The translations under genes were made by a program, and so were the position numbers. From NCBI RefSeq assembly GCF_007754155.1, contig NZ_CP037423.1:9234938-9298937 (forward strand): a DNA stretch of 64,000 nt, given 5' to 3'. The notes below the pieces were generated by a model. The model made no database searches. It saw only the letters and a program-made list of their open reading frames with translations, and was not told the DNA's origin. This document shows positions 29,247-38,900 of this stretch, one piece after another. This DNA comes from Stieleria neptunia (GTDB lineage: Bacteria; Planctomycetota; Planctomycetia; Pirellulales; Pirellulaceae). Within the stretch, counting starts at the first letter, position 1. Each line of letters opens with the position of its first letter.

Positions 29247-29300
29247 GTTCATTTTCCGGTCTTCCATTTTTCTGCCCTTCATTTTTCTGCCATCTCCCCC

Positions 29301-30365
29301 ATGTCAAAAACCGACCTCCGCCCTGCCCTTTCGCGGATGTTGCCCTACACGCCGGGCGAGCAACCGCCGCCGGGCAAATTCATCAAGCTGAACACCAACG
29401 AAAACCCCTACCCGCCCCCGCCGTCGGTCGTTTCGGCGATCCGAGATGCCGCCTCGGGACCGCTCAACCGCTACCCCGACCCGACCGCCAGCCTGTTTCG
29501 CCGCGCCGCCGCGGAGGTGCTCGGCCTGCCCGGTCCCGATTGGATTCTGGCCGGCAACGGAAGCGATGAAATCCTGACCATCCTGGTGCGGGGATTTGTC
29601 GGCGAAGGCCAAAAGCTGCGTCTGCCTTACCCCAGTTACATCCTGTACCGGACACTGGCGGACATCCAAGGCGCGTCGTGGGAACAGATTCCGTTTCTGG
29701 ACGGTTGGCACCTGCCGGCGATGTTTGGCGAAGGCGGCAACGACTTGCGTCTGGTGCTGTTGCCCAATCCGAACAGCCCCAGCGGAACCGTGGTGCCGGC
29801 CGAACAGATCGAGCAACTCGCCGCCACGTTGCCCTGTCCGCTGGTCGTCGACGAAGCCTACGTCGATTTTGCCGACTTCAATTGCCTGGATCTGGTCCGA
29901 CGGCACGACAACATCCTGGTCACGCGAACGCTCAGCAAATCGTACGGCTTGGCGGGCATCCGTTTCGGGTTTCTGGTCGCCCAACCGTCGTTGGTCGCCA
30001 AATTGTCGAACATCAAAGACAGCTACAACTGCGACTACTTGGCAACCGTCGCGGCGACGGCGGCCATCCGCTCGCAAGACTGGCTCAAGGACGTGGTGAC
30101 GAAAATGAACGCCACCCGGTCCCGGATGCAGTCTCAATTGACCGACATGGGATTCAACGTGACACCCTCGCACGCGAATTTTGTCTGGTGCCAACACCCC
30201 AGCGGTCGACATGCCGACCTGCACCAGTTCCTGAAAAAGCAACAAGTCCTGATCCGCTACATGGACTTCCCCGACTGGGGCGATGGTTTGCGCATTTCGG
30301 TGGGCACAGACCAACAATCCGATGCGTGTATGATGATGATCGAGCGGTTTCTTCAGTCGCTCTAG
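29301..30365 (+). CDS. hisC: Histidinol-phosphate aminotransferase
   Basis: A PLP aminotransferase, fold type I, converting imidazole acetol phosphate to histidinol phosphate. The product has 354 residues from ATG 29301. The Schiff-base lysine is Lys213 in TLSKSYGLAG, and the cofactor-binding Asp is in LVVDEAYVDF; LNTNENPYPPP at the N-terminus is typical. The long open frame upstream to 29025 overlaps hisD and the heptamer tract and is not coding. The next gene starts after 31 bp. Confidence 0.95.
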   Translation: MSKTDLRPALSRMLPYTPGEQPPPGKFIKLNTNENPYPPPPSVVSAIRDAASGPLNRYPDPTASLFRRAAAEVLGLPGPDWILAGNGSDEILTILVRGFVGEGQKLRLPYPSYILYRTLADIQGASWEQIPFLDGWHLPAMFGEGGNDLRLVLLPNPNSPSGTVVPAEQIEQLAATLPCPLVVDEAYVDFADFNCLDLVRRHDNILVTRTLSKSYGLAGIRFGFLVAQPSLVAKLSNIKDSYNCDYLATVAATAAIRSQDWLKDVVTKMNATRSRMQSQLTDMGFNVTPSHANFVWCQHPSGRHADLHQFLKKQQVLIRYMDFPDWGDGLRISVGTDQQSDACMMMIERFLQSL

Positions 30366-30396
30366 AACCGCACCTGCCGCCGCCCCCCAACGCGCC

Positions 30397-32844
30397 ATGT
30401 TTGACCCGCTTCACAAGTGGCTGGGAATCCCGCCCTCGGAACAGCCGCCGAATGACTATCGGCTGCTGGGGCTGGCCAATTTTGAAGACGACCCGGACGT
30501 CATCGACATGGCCGCCGATCGAGAGCTGACGTTTCTGCATGACCTGACCAACGGGGAACACGGCGACCTCGCCGAAGAGCTTTCCAATCGGATTTCGGCG
30601 GCACGCCTGCGGTTGCTCAACGTCGAAAAAAAAGCGGTCTATGACAACCAGTTGCGTGAACTGCTGGACGAGGGCGAAATCGACATCGATTCGGTCATCG
30701 ATGCTCTCGGCACGCCGAAAAACATCGCGGCTGAAACATCCGAGCAGGTCGCGGCAACGCACAACGCCTCGTCCGTCTTGGGGATTTCGCCGACCGTTCC
30801 AGTCGCTTCAACCCCAGTCCCGACCACCACCCCGGCCGCTCAAACGCCAAGCCCCGCAGCACCGGCGACGCCGCGGGTCCACGCGCGACCGATCGGCAAG
30901 ACGCCCCGCCGAAAACGCCTCAGCCTGCTCTGGGCAATCGGCATCTTCCCCGCTCTGATCGTGCTCGGATACCTGATCGTTTCGATCTCAACCGGCAATC
31001 TGCATCTGGATCCGAACAAGTTGCAACAGCTGGGGCTCTCCGCCGATCAAGCGGCCAAGTTTTCCGGTGACGCCGGCGGCCCCGCGGAAGCGGACGCGTC
31101 GCCCGCGACCGCGGAGACAGCGGATGCATCTGCTGCAGCGACGAAAGCCACCGCGTCCGTGCGGCCCGCCCCGCCCGAATCGGACCACGCCATCGCCGCG
31201 GTTTCCCCCGCACCCGCACCACGTCCGTCCGATGCTTCGCCCAACCCGACGTCCCCCACGTCCTCTTTGCCAACCGCCGCACCTCCGCCGGGCATGTTCA
31301 CCCCGGCGGTCACCCCGCCCGTTTCACCCAGCCTGGCCGAGTACGTGACGCCGGCGGGAAAACACCCGATTCCCTCGGCCGACTCCATCACCGCCAAGAT
31401 GCAGACGGTCAGGGACTTGTACCAAGCGGAATATTTGCAGGCCAAGCAGCGCGAGCAGCGGATCGCCGTCGCCGACCAAATGCGTGAAACGGCCGACGAA
31501 ACGAGGAACGATCCCGAAGGCCGATTCGCCCTGTACCGCGTCGCCCGCGAGATCTACATCGGGGAAAGTGACTTTGCGTCCGCGTTTGAAATCGTCGATC
31601 TGCTCGACCAATCCTTCCAAGCGATCGATGTGATTCGTCTGAAACGTGACATCATGGAAAGTGTGCCGAGCCAAGGCGTGCCCGCGACCGAGTTTTCCGA
31701 CGCAGCGATCGAGGTTGCCGAAGAATGTCTGCACGTCGGCCGACTTGATGACGGCATCGCAATCTGCAAGACACTGCAGGAGACGGCCAAACGGATCCCG
31801 ACGCCTCAATTGGCGCACTTGAAGGATCTTCAACAACAACTCGCCGACGCGCAAACGCTGCTCACTGTTTACCAACGCAGTCTGACGACGTTGGAATCGA
31901 ATCCCGACGACGCCGACGCCCAATCGGCCGTCGGCAAGTACCTGTGCCTCGTCGAAAACCGCTGGAACGATGGCCTGCCGCGACTCGCCGCCGGTTCCGA
32001 TCCGCTCTACCGTGAAGCCGCTTCCAACGAATTGACGCTCGCCGATGCAGAGATGACGCAACTGATGGTCGCCGACGGTTGGTTCAAGGTCATCAACAGC
32101 TCTGAATCGAGTTTTGAAAAACGGTCCTTGGCCGATCACGCCAAAACCTTTTATCAAGCAGCCAGACTCAAGACCGCCGGCTTGGAAATTCGAAAAATCG
32201 ATCAACGCCTGATCGTTCTCAATGCGTTGGGAACGCCCGGCCCGCTCAGCGCCACGCGAATTCGCGCCGAACAACGCGAGGCGGCGGCCCAGGCCAAACT
32301 GGATGCCAAGCACCGCGCGTTGGCCGCCCAAGCCAAAGTCATCCAGACCCGCACCTACGATTCAACCGCCTCCACGGATTTTGCCCGCATCCGCGGCAAC
32401 ACGCTCGTCATCGGAATGGGCAACACGTCGTCGGGAACGGGCGAAGCCGCAGCCGGAATCGAATTCGACAACGTCGGAACGATCAGCGTGCAAGGTGCCC
32501 CCTCCCACGCCACCATGGTCAGCTCCTCGGCCACCTCGAAAATCGGCTTCGTCATCGATTACCACACCGGTTCCCGTTACACCAAGCGGGTGTTCCTGAA
32601 CTTCGGCACCAACACCCCCAACTACTTTTATTCCAATCCGCCCTGGGGAACCGGCAAGGCGCCCGACGACCGTGATTTTCTGCCTGTCAGCCCCCAGTAC
32701 ACACTCGATCTAGAAAAATGGGCGCCCGGCAATTGGGACGGCAGGTGTTGGTTCTCCGTCTACATGCAAAATTCAGGCATGAATCGCATGTTGACGGCGA
32801 CTCTCGCGTGGCAGCCAAGATCCATCCCTCTCGATTCAGAGTAA
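30397..32844 (+). CDS. Large protein with J-like N-terminus and one membrane segment
   Basis: The product has 815 residues. The start FDPLHKWLGIPPSEQPPNDY RLLGL, followed by an acidic helix pair ending in AVYDNQLRELL, resembles the degenerate J-like domain found at the head of many planctomycete proteins (it lacks the HPD tripeptide). A hydrophobic segment near 172-195 precedes an Ala/Pro/Ser-rich linker (about 215-310), a helical region (about 330-640) and a C-terminal beta domain (about 650-815). The Hsp70 gene starts 4 bp after its stop, so they are very likely a pair: a membrane-tethered co-chaperone with its ATPase. That partnership is inference. Confidence 0.8.
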   Translation: MFDPLHKWLGIPPSEQPPNDYRLLGLANFEDDPDVIDMAADRELTFLHDLTNGEHGDLAEELSNRISAARLRLLNVEKKAVYDNQLRELLDEGEIDIDSVIDALGTPKNIAAETSEQVAATHNASSVLGISPTVPVASTPVPTTTPAAQTPSPAAPATPRVHARPIGKTPRRKRLSLLWAIGIFPALIVLGYLIVSISTGNLHLDPNKLQQLGLSADQAAKFSGDAGGPAEADASPATAETADASAAATKATASVRPAPPESDHAIAAVSPAPAPRPSDASPNPTSPTSSLPTAAPPPGMFTPAVTPPVSPSLAEYVTPAGKHPIPSADSITAKMQTVRDLYQAEYLQAKQREQRIAVADQMRETADETRNDPEGRFALYRVAREIYIGESDFASAFEIVDLLDQSFQAIDVIRLKRDIMESVPSQGVPATEFSDAAIEVAEECLHVGRLDDGIAICKTLQETAKRIPTPQLAHLKDLQQQLADAQTLLTVYQRSLTTLESNPDDADAQSAVGKYLCLVENRWNDGLPRLAAGSDPLYREAASNELTLADAEMTQLMVADGWFKVINSSESSFEKRSLADHAKTFYQAARLKTAGLEIRKIDQRLIVLNALGTPGPLSATRIRAEQREAAAQAKLDAKHRALAAQAKVIQTRTYDSTASTDFARIRGNTLVIGMGNTSSGTGEAAAGIEFDNVGTISVQGAPSHATMVSSSATSKIGFVIDYHTGSRYTKRVFLNFGTNTPNYFYSNPPWGTGKAPDDRDFLPVSPQYTLDLEKWAPGNWDGRCWFSVYMQNSGMNRMLTATLAWQPRSIPLDSE

Positions 32845-32848
32845 ACGA

Positions 32849-34417
32849 TTGAGCATTCAAGGGTCCAAAACGCCGACGTCCAAGCCCCACAAGCCGGTGG
32901 TCGTGGGCATCGACTTGGGAACCACGTACAGCGCCATCGCCTACGTCGACGACCGTGGCCAGCCCCACACGATCATCAACAGCGAAGGCGATCTGACGAC
33001 CCCCTCGGCGGCACTGATCGAAAACGAAGAAGTCACGATCGGCAAACTGGCGCTCAAAGCTCAAATCACGCTGCCGGGCAACGTCGCCATCTTCGCCAAG
33101 CGCGACATCGGTAAACCGGCCCTCTCGCACCCCGTCGACGGCCACCGTGTCGCCCCCGAATTCATTGAATCCCTGATTTTGGGGCGGCTGAAACGTGACG
33201 CCGAAACCAAACTCGGACGGCCGATCACCCAAGCCGTGATCACCGTGCCCGCCTACTTCAACGAACCCAAACGACGCTCGACCATTCGCGCCGCCAAACT
33301 GGCCGGACTGGACGTGCTGGCGATCATCAACGAACCGACCGCCGCCGCCATCGCCTACGGAATCGAAAAACACAGCGAGATCCTGGGGCCGCAAACCGTC
33401 TTGATCTATGACCTCGGCGGCGGCACCTTCGATGTCTCCATGGTCAAAGTCGACCATTCCGATATCACCGTCGTGGCGACCGACGGCAACGCCATGCTCG
33501 GTGGTATCGACTGGGACCGATGCCTGGTCAGATGGCTCGATGATCAGTTCGCCAAAGCGTGCAAATTCCGTCCGTCCGAAACGGAAACCGGCCCCGCCTG
33601 GCTGATGCAAGAAGCGACCGAATTAAAACATGCCCTGACCTCGCGAACCGAAGTCAAAGTCCGGTTGACCTTTCAATCCTCGACGCTGATCACCACGATC
33701 ACACGATCCGGCTTTGAAGACCTGACCGCACATTTGCTCGACCGCACACGGTTCACCGTCCGGAAACTGATGAAGGACAGCGGCACCACTTGGGACCACA
33801 TCGACCAAGTGATCTTGGTCGGAGGCTCGACACGGTTGCCCCAAGTCGCCGAAATGATCACGGCCCTCTCGGGCATGGAACCCAACCTGTCGATCTCGGC
33901 CGATGAAGCGATCGCCCATGGCGCGGCCCTCTACGCGTCGACGATTCAGTCACGCAACGCGGCAAAAAAATCCGGCGAACCTGAAACCGGCCGACTCGTC
34001 ATTTCGGATGTCAACGCCCACAACCTCGGTGTGCTCGGCATCGATCTGCAGACCCGTCTGTCATGCAACTACGTGATGATCGAGCGGAACACGCCCATCC
34101 CGGCCAAACAAACCACGCGTTTCCAAACCCTCCGTGACGACCAACGCAGCGTCGCGGTGGAGATCGTCGAAGGCGGAGACTCACGCGGCCGATACGGGAC
34201 ACACATCGGCAAATGTGTCCTCGGTCATCTGCCCGCAAACCTGCCCGCCGGGACCCCCGTCGACGTCACCTTTCGGTACAACCGCAACGGGCTGATGCAA
34301 GTCGAAGCCAAACTGCCCGCTACCGGCCAAAAAGCCACCACCCAGATCGAGCGCCACCAAATCAGCGTCCCCTCAGAAACCATCGACGAAGTGGACCCCG
34401 AATGGTCGATTTTGTGA
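32849..34417 (+). CDS. Hsp70-family ATPase lacking the C-terminal lid
   Basis: The product has 522 residues from TTG 32849, four bases after the upstream stop. The ATPase domain is complete: GIDLGTTYSAI (20-30), IYDLGGGTFDVSMV and ILVGGSTRLPQ. A beta-sandwich substrate domain follows (about 390-510). The helical lid of about 100 residues present in DnaK is missing, and the protein ends shortly after the sandwich. It is therefore a specialised Hsp70, comparable in layout to other short planctomycete Hsp70s, rather than the housekeeping DnaK. Its neighbour suggests a dedicated J-like partner. Lies between hisC and hisB without a histidine-related function of its own. Confidence 0.9.
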   Translation: MSIQGSKTPTSKPHKPVVVGIDLGTTYSAIAYVDDRGQPHTIINSEGDLTTPSAALIENEEVTIGKLALKAQITLPGNVAIFAKRDIGKPALSHPVDGHRVAPEFIESLILGRLKRDAETKLGRPITQAVITVPAYFNEPKRRSTIRAAKLAGLDVLAIINEPTAAAIAYGIEKHSEILGPQTVLIYDLGGGTFDVSMVKVDHSDITVVATDGNAMLGGIDWDRCLVRWLDDQFAKACKFRPSETETGPAWLMQEATELKHALTSRTEVKVRLTFQSSTLITTITRSGFEDLTAHLLDRTRFTVRKLMKDSGTTWDHIDQVILVGGSTRLPQVAEMITALSGMEPNLSISADEAIAHGAALYASTIQSRNAAKKSGEPETGRLVISDVNAHNLGVLGIDLQTRLSCNYVMIERNTPIPAKQTTRFQTLRDDQRSVAVEIVEGGDSRGRYGTHIGKCVLGHLPANLPAGTPVDVTFRYNRNGLMQVEAKLPATGQKATTQIERHQISVPSETIDEVDPEWSIL

Positions 34418-34456
34418 AGGTGGCTTGGATGGGTCTCATGGGTCAGCTGCCGGGGA

Positions 34457-34514
34457 AATAGGACCAATGGGACAAATACGACATATGGGTCCCATCTGTC
34501 CCATTGGTCCTATT
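34457..34514. repeat. Perfect 18-bp inverted repeat ahead of hisB
   Basis: AATAGGACCAATGGGACA (34457-34474) is exactly complementary to 34497-34514; the 22-bp loop contains a second small palindrome (ATGGG/CCCAT). It sits 58 bp before hisB. No T run follows, so it is not an ordinary terminator. Confidence 0.9.
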
Positions 34515-34572
34515 CGGTCGCTATATTCTGCCAACCATCGGACATCCCCAACCCCATCACCTCGCCTCCACC

Positions 34573-35160
34573 ATGCCACGCACCGCACAAATCCATCGCA
34601 CCACCGGTGAAACCGAGATCCGCCTGTCGATCAATCTGGACGGGGACGGTTCGGGGACACGCAGCTCGGGGATCGGGTTTCTGGATCACATGCTTGATCT
34701 GCTGGCCAAACACGCGTTGATCGATTTGGACGTCGCGGCCAAGGGCGACCTGCACGTCGACGACCATCACACCGCCGAAGACATCGGGATCGCGCTGGGA
34801 CAGGCGATCGATCAAGCGCTCGACAACCGCGCCGGAATTCGTCGCTATGGCCACTTCACGCTGCCGATGGATGAATGCCTGGTCACCGCGGCGGTCGACA
34901 TGGGGGGGCGCTACGCGTTCGAATACAACGCCCCGATTGCGGCTTCAAAGATCGGCACCTTTGACAGCGAACTGGTCGAACACTTTTGGCAATCCTTTGC
35001 CGCCAATGCGAATTGCAATCTGCATGTCGTGCTGCATCACGGACGCAACGCACACCACATCGCCGAGTGTGTGTTCAAGTCGGTCGCCCGGGCGATTCGA
35101 ATGGCCGCCGAATCCGACCCGCGCAGCGACAGCGTCCCCAGCACCAAGGGCGTGCTTTAG
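34573..35160 (+). CDS. hisB: Imidazoleglycerol-phosphate dehydratase
   Basis: A Mn-dependent dehydratase of histidine synthesis. The product has 195 residues, the standard length of the monofunctional form (no phosphatase domain). Metal-binding His motifs are FLDHMLDLLAKH and DDHHTAEDIG, and the later block HHGRNAHHIAE. Start ATG 34573. Third his gene on this strand, separated from hisC by the J-like/Hsp70 pair. Its 3' end overlaps the convergent lipoprotein gene by four bases. Confidence 0.96.
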   Translation: MPRTAQIHRTTGETEIRLSINLDGDGSGTRSSGIGFLDHMLDLLAKHALIDLDVAAKGDLHVDDHHTAEDIGIALGQAIDQALDNRAGIRRYGHFTLPMDECLVTAAVDMGGRYAFEYNAPIAASKIGTFDSELVEHFWQSFAANANCNLHVVLHHGRNAHHIAECVFKSVARAIRMAAESDPRSDSVPSTKGVL

Positions 35161-35840
35161 CGGGCGATGATCGAATCGAGTGCAAAATCTTCGTGTGCGT
35201 CGTACGGAAAGAACTGTCGTGCGATGCGTTTGCCGAGAATGCCCAAGTACATTTTACGGAATTGGGATTCCGTCGTATCGTTGGTGTAAACCCCGGCGGT
35301 ACTGGGATAGGTAAAGTCCTCAATGTCGCGGCTGAATAATTCTTCACCGGTCTTGGCATCGATCACGGTCAAGTGAACATCGGCGCGGCCGCGATACAAC
35401 GTGGCTCCATCGCGAAGTTTCAGATTCATCACTTCGATCGCCAGTACTTTCTCTGCATCGACACCGCGGCCGATTTCCGCGAATTCGACTTGATCCCAGC
35501 CGTGCGTGTCGCGCCAGTTGGCGATCTTGTCTTCGCGAACCAGTTCGATGTCGTCCACCTCCTTGGACAGCCATTGCATCACATTGCGGCCCAGGATCCG
35601 CGCCGACACGTCGTCGCTGAATTGGCTGTTTTCGGTCAACGTGACGACCGCCACGCGCGACTCCTCCAACCCCTCGTAGGCCGCCGGCACCTTGTCCGCA
35701 CCGGAAGCGTGAATCAGGTTGGACAGCAGTCCGAGACAGCCGGCTTGAGTGGAAACAAGAATGCAAGCGACCGCGGTCAAGCCGAGGCTTGCGACCAAGC
35801 GGGTCCCCTTGCCCGAGGAATGAAAACGAGACAATCGCAT
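35157..35840 (-). CDS. Lipoprotein of unknown function
   Basis: The product has 227 residues from ATG 35840. Signal sequence with lipobox STQAGC (Cys35). The mature part is a mixed alpha/beta domain with phrases SRVAVVTLTENSQF, then KVLAIEVMNLKLRDGATLYRGRADV, which suggest a nucleotide-hydrolase-free sensory or scaffolding fold similar to outer-membrane lipoprotein components, but I do not recognise a named family. Ends convergently with hisB, sharing 4 bp. Upstream, 111 bp separate it from the AmmeMemoRadiSam fusion gene on the same strand. Confidence 0.8.
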   Translation of the reverse strand: MRLSRFHSSGKGTRLVASLGLTAVACILVSTQAGCLGLLSNLIHASGADKVPAAYEGLEESRVAVVTLTENSQFSDDVSARILGRNVMQWLSKEVDDIELVREDKIANWRDTHGWDQVEFAEIGRGVDAEKVLAIEVMNLKLRDGATLYRGRADVHLTVIDAKTGEELFSRDIEDFTYPSTAGVYTNDTTESQFRKMYLGILGKRIARQFFPYDAHEDFALDSIIAR

Positions 35841-35949
35841 CGGCACAAAATCCTTTTCGTGGCTGATCTTCTGGTGAAACCTTACGCCATACCGAAAATC
35901 TGGCCTTGCCCGCAAGGCTCATCGCCGTCGGATTTTCACAGCAGCGAAA

Positions 35950-38900
35950 TCAGGCATCCTCCCAAATCACCCCCGCATACCCCACCACGCGGTCTTTCCC
36001 ACCACCGTAATCGGCGCTCGTCGCATACGCAATTTCCTCGGCTTTGGCCGTTTTGCCCAGGTTTCGCATCACCATCAACACGAGTGCCGCGGGGATTTGG
36101 CCACACATGCTGATGCTTTCTTCGCCGCAAACCCGCAACAATTCGGCGCCGTCGCCGGTGGCCAAGGCGTCGAGTGCCAATCGGTCGCGGCGACGATTTT
36201 CTTCGTCGTCGGCAAAATGATTCATGTCACTGCTGATCACCAACAGCGGGGGTTCGTCTTGCTCCTTGATCCACTCGGCCAAGGCCGACGCGGCGGATTC
36301 CAAGGTCTGCAGGTCTCCGCCGTGCATCGCGATCGCGGCCAAGCGGGCATCGGGGCACAAGCGATTCATCAAGGGCAATTGAACTTCGATCCCGTGCTCT
36401 CGCGCATGCGCACGCGAATCCAGCTCCATCCCGGGAATCTGTTCGGCCATCTCGCGGGCCAACTCTTCATCGCCCGCGATCTGGACCGACGCGCTCAACT
36501 GCCAGTGATGATGCGGCGCGACCGCCCAATCGACCCCTTCGGCGGTGTGCTTGGGTCCGATGATCAAGACGCGATCGGGGACATCGACCCGCCGCCAGAT
36601 TTCCGCCGCCACCCGACCGCTGAATCGAAGCCCCGCGTGTGGCACCATCACGGCAAAGGCCTTGCGTTTGTCGCAATCCGGCAATCCCTCCAGCAACTGA
36701 TCGACTTCCGCTTCGCGCGCGGCATCCTCGGCCGGGTAAAACGCCCCGGCCACCGCGGGCCGCCGGACCGTGAAATCGGCGTCGGCCCTGGGACCGAGCG
36801 ACACCGAGATCGCATCGCAAGAACAATCACAGTGCATCGAATACAACTGCTCGCCGCCGCGGAACGTTTCCATCGACCGTGCCGCTTCGATCAAGGCCTG
36901 CGGCTGCTGTGCCTGTGCGTATTGAATCGCCCAACGCCGACCATCGGTCAGCACCATCGCGCGCGTCCCGCCATCGGTTCCCCGCATGTCCGCATCCTCG
37001 ACGGGGCCGTGATGCACACAATCGCTCAAGACCGCCAACTCGACGTCGCACTCGTTTGCCGAAAACACGCGTTCATCCAACCACAGCGACGCTTGTTCGG
37101 TCATCTGATACAGCGACGTTTGCATCGGGCGAGTGTCTTTGATGCTCAGCTGCAACCACTGGTGCGAACCGTGACTGGGATGCCGAACCGAAAGGATCAG
37201 CCCCAAGACCTCTAAATCGCTGACGCCCATCGCGTAATACATCGGGGTGGCGCCGATCTGCAGGGCGATCAAATTGCTCCGCACCCAGTCGCGGCAGAGT
37301 GACAATTCATGCCCGGTCAGCAATTGCTTCTCATGCCGCAAACGCGACGGATCGGTTTCAAACTTGCAACCGAAATGAACGCCATCGAACAACATCACTT
37401 GGGCATCGTCGCGCAACCAGACCCCGGCCGGCAATCCCGCCTTGCGACAGACGGCATCCAAAAACTGCCGCGCATTCCAGCCCTGCTCGGTCGCAACCTG
37501 CGGCAACAGCAAACCGCTGTTGTGTCCGAACTGGATCCGCAACCCATGCGTCCCCACGTGGACGGCCTGCTCCCGCTGTTCGCCCTGAACGCCGATCGGT
37601 CGCAACGGTCCCAGCAGCGAAACCGACAGATCCAAGTACGGCAATTCGCTCATCGACAACGGCGCCATGCGCGGATCGCGGGCCGTCCGCGCCGCCGAAT
37701 CCGCCATCGCTTCCCCGAGTTTCATCAACCCGCCCTGACGGCCGCAACAGCCGCGGAGCGTCTCGCCACGTTTGACCGTCACAAAAACCCCGTCGATCGG
37801 CAGCTCGGCCAGCTCACCGAGCGATTCGATCGCGACGGACTGATCCAGTCCACCGACCGCGGCCTGCACCATCGCCGAGGCCGCTTTTAAAACCGTCGAC
37901 TTTTGATCGTCCGTCAACTTCGTCAGATCGTTCCGTTGTGTCGTCGCCATCGCTTTCTCCTCCACTGCTGGTTGCCGTTTGGTTTCGTCCGCCCCTGATC
38001 CCGTTTTTTCGATCTGCACGAGCCGTTGCTGCGGCGCAGCGGGCTGCGGCGGTTGCTCGATCGGCTCGATTCGGACACGTTGCCGTCGCCCACCCCATTC
38101 CCCGGGAACATCCTCAAACACGCCCGGAATCGTCTCGCCACACTTGGCACAGCGATTCTCCGACATGGTGTACCGCCCCAGCTGATGCCAGTCCCGTTCG
38201 ATCAACAACGCCCCGCAGCCGTGACAGTACGTACTCTGTCTGGCGATGTCATGCACGTTGCCGACGTACACGTAATTCAATCCACAGCGTTTGGCGATGT
38301 CATAGGCCATGATCAGCGTCGCGCCATCGGTCCCGTTGCGGTCGGTCATCCTGAAATCGGGATGAAAGGCCGTGAAGTGAATCGGCACGTTCGGCCCCAC
38401 ATGATCCATCACCCACGTGCACATCCGCCGAATCTCGTCGGCGGAATCGTTCGCGTCGGGAATGATCAAATTGGTCAGTTCGACCCAACAATCGGTTTCA
38501 TTGCAGACGAATTCGATCGTATCCAAAACCGGTTGCAGGTGCGAACTGGTGACCTTGTAATAAAAGTCTTCGGAAAAGGCTTTCAGGTCGATGTTGGCGG
38601 CATCCATCGCGCCGAAAAACTCACCGCGCGCCTGCGGGGTGATGTAGCCGGCGGTCACCGCGACCGACTTGATTCCGATTTCGCGGCAGGCCAGCGCCGT
38701 GTCGATCGCATACTCGGCCCAAATCACGGGATCGTTGTACGTGTACGCGACGCTTCGACAACCCGATCGCTGGGCCGCCAAAGCGATTTCGTTCGGCATC
38801 GCTCGATCGCTCAACCGAGCCACTTCGCGACTCTTGGAAATGTCCCAGTTCTGACAGAACTTGCACCCCAGGTTGCAACCGGCCGTCCCAAAACTGAGCA

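Noticed and set aside
29025-29300. Upstream extension of the hisC frame
   Set aside because: It overlaps the end of hisD in another frame and runs through the heptamer repeat, giving a 7-residue periodic sequence. The real family N-terminus begins at 29301.
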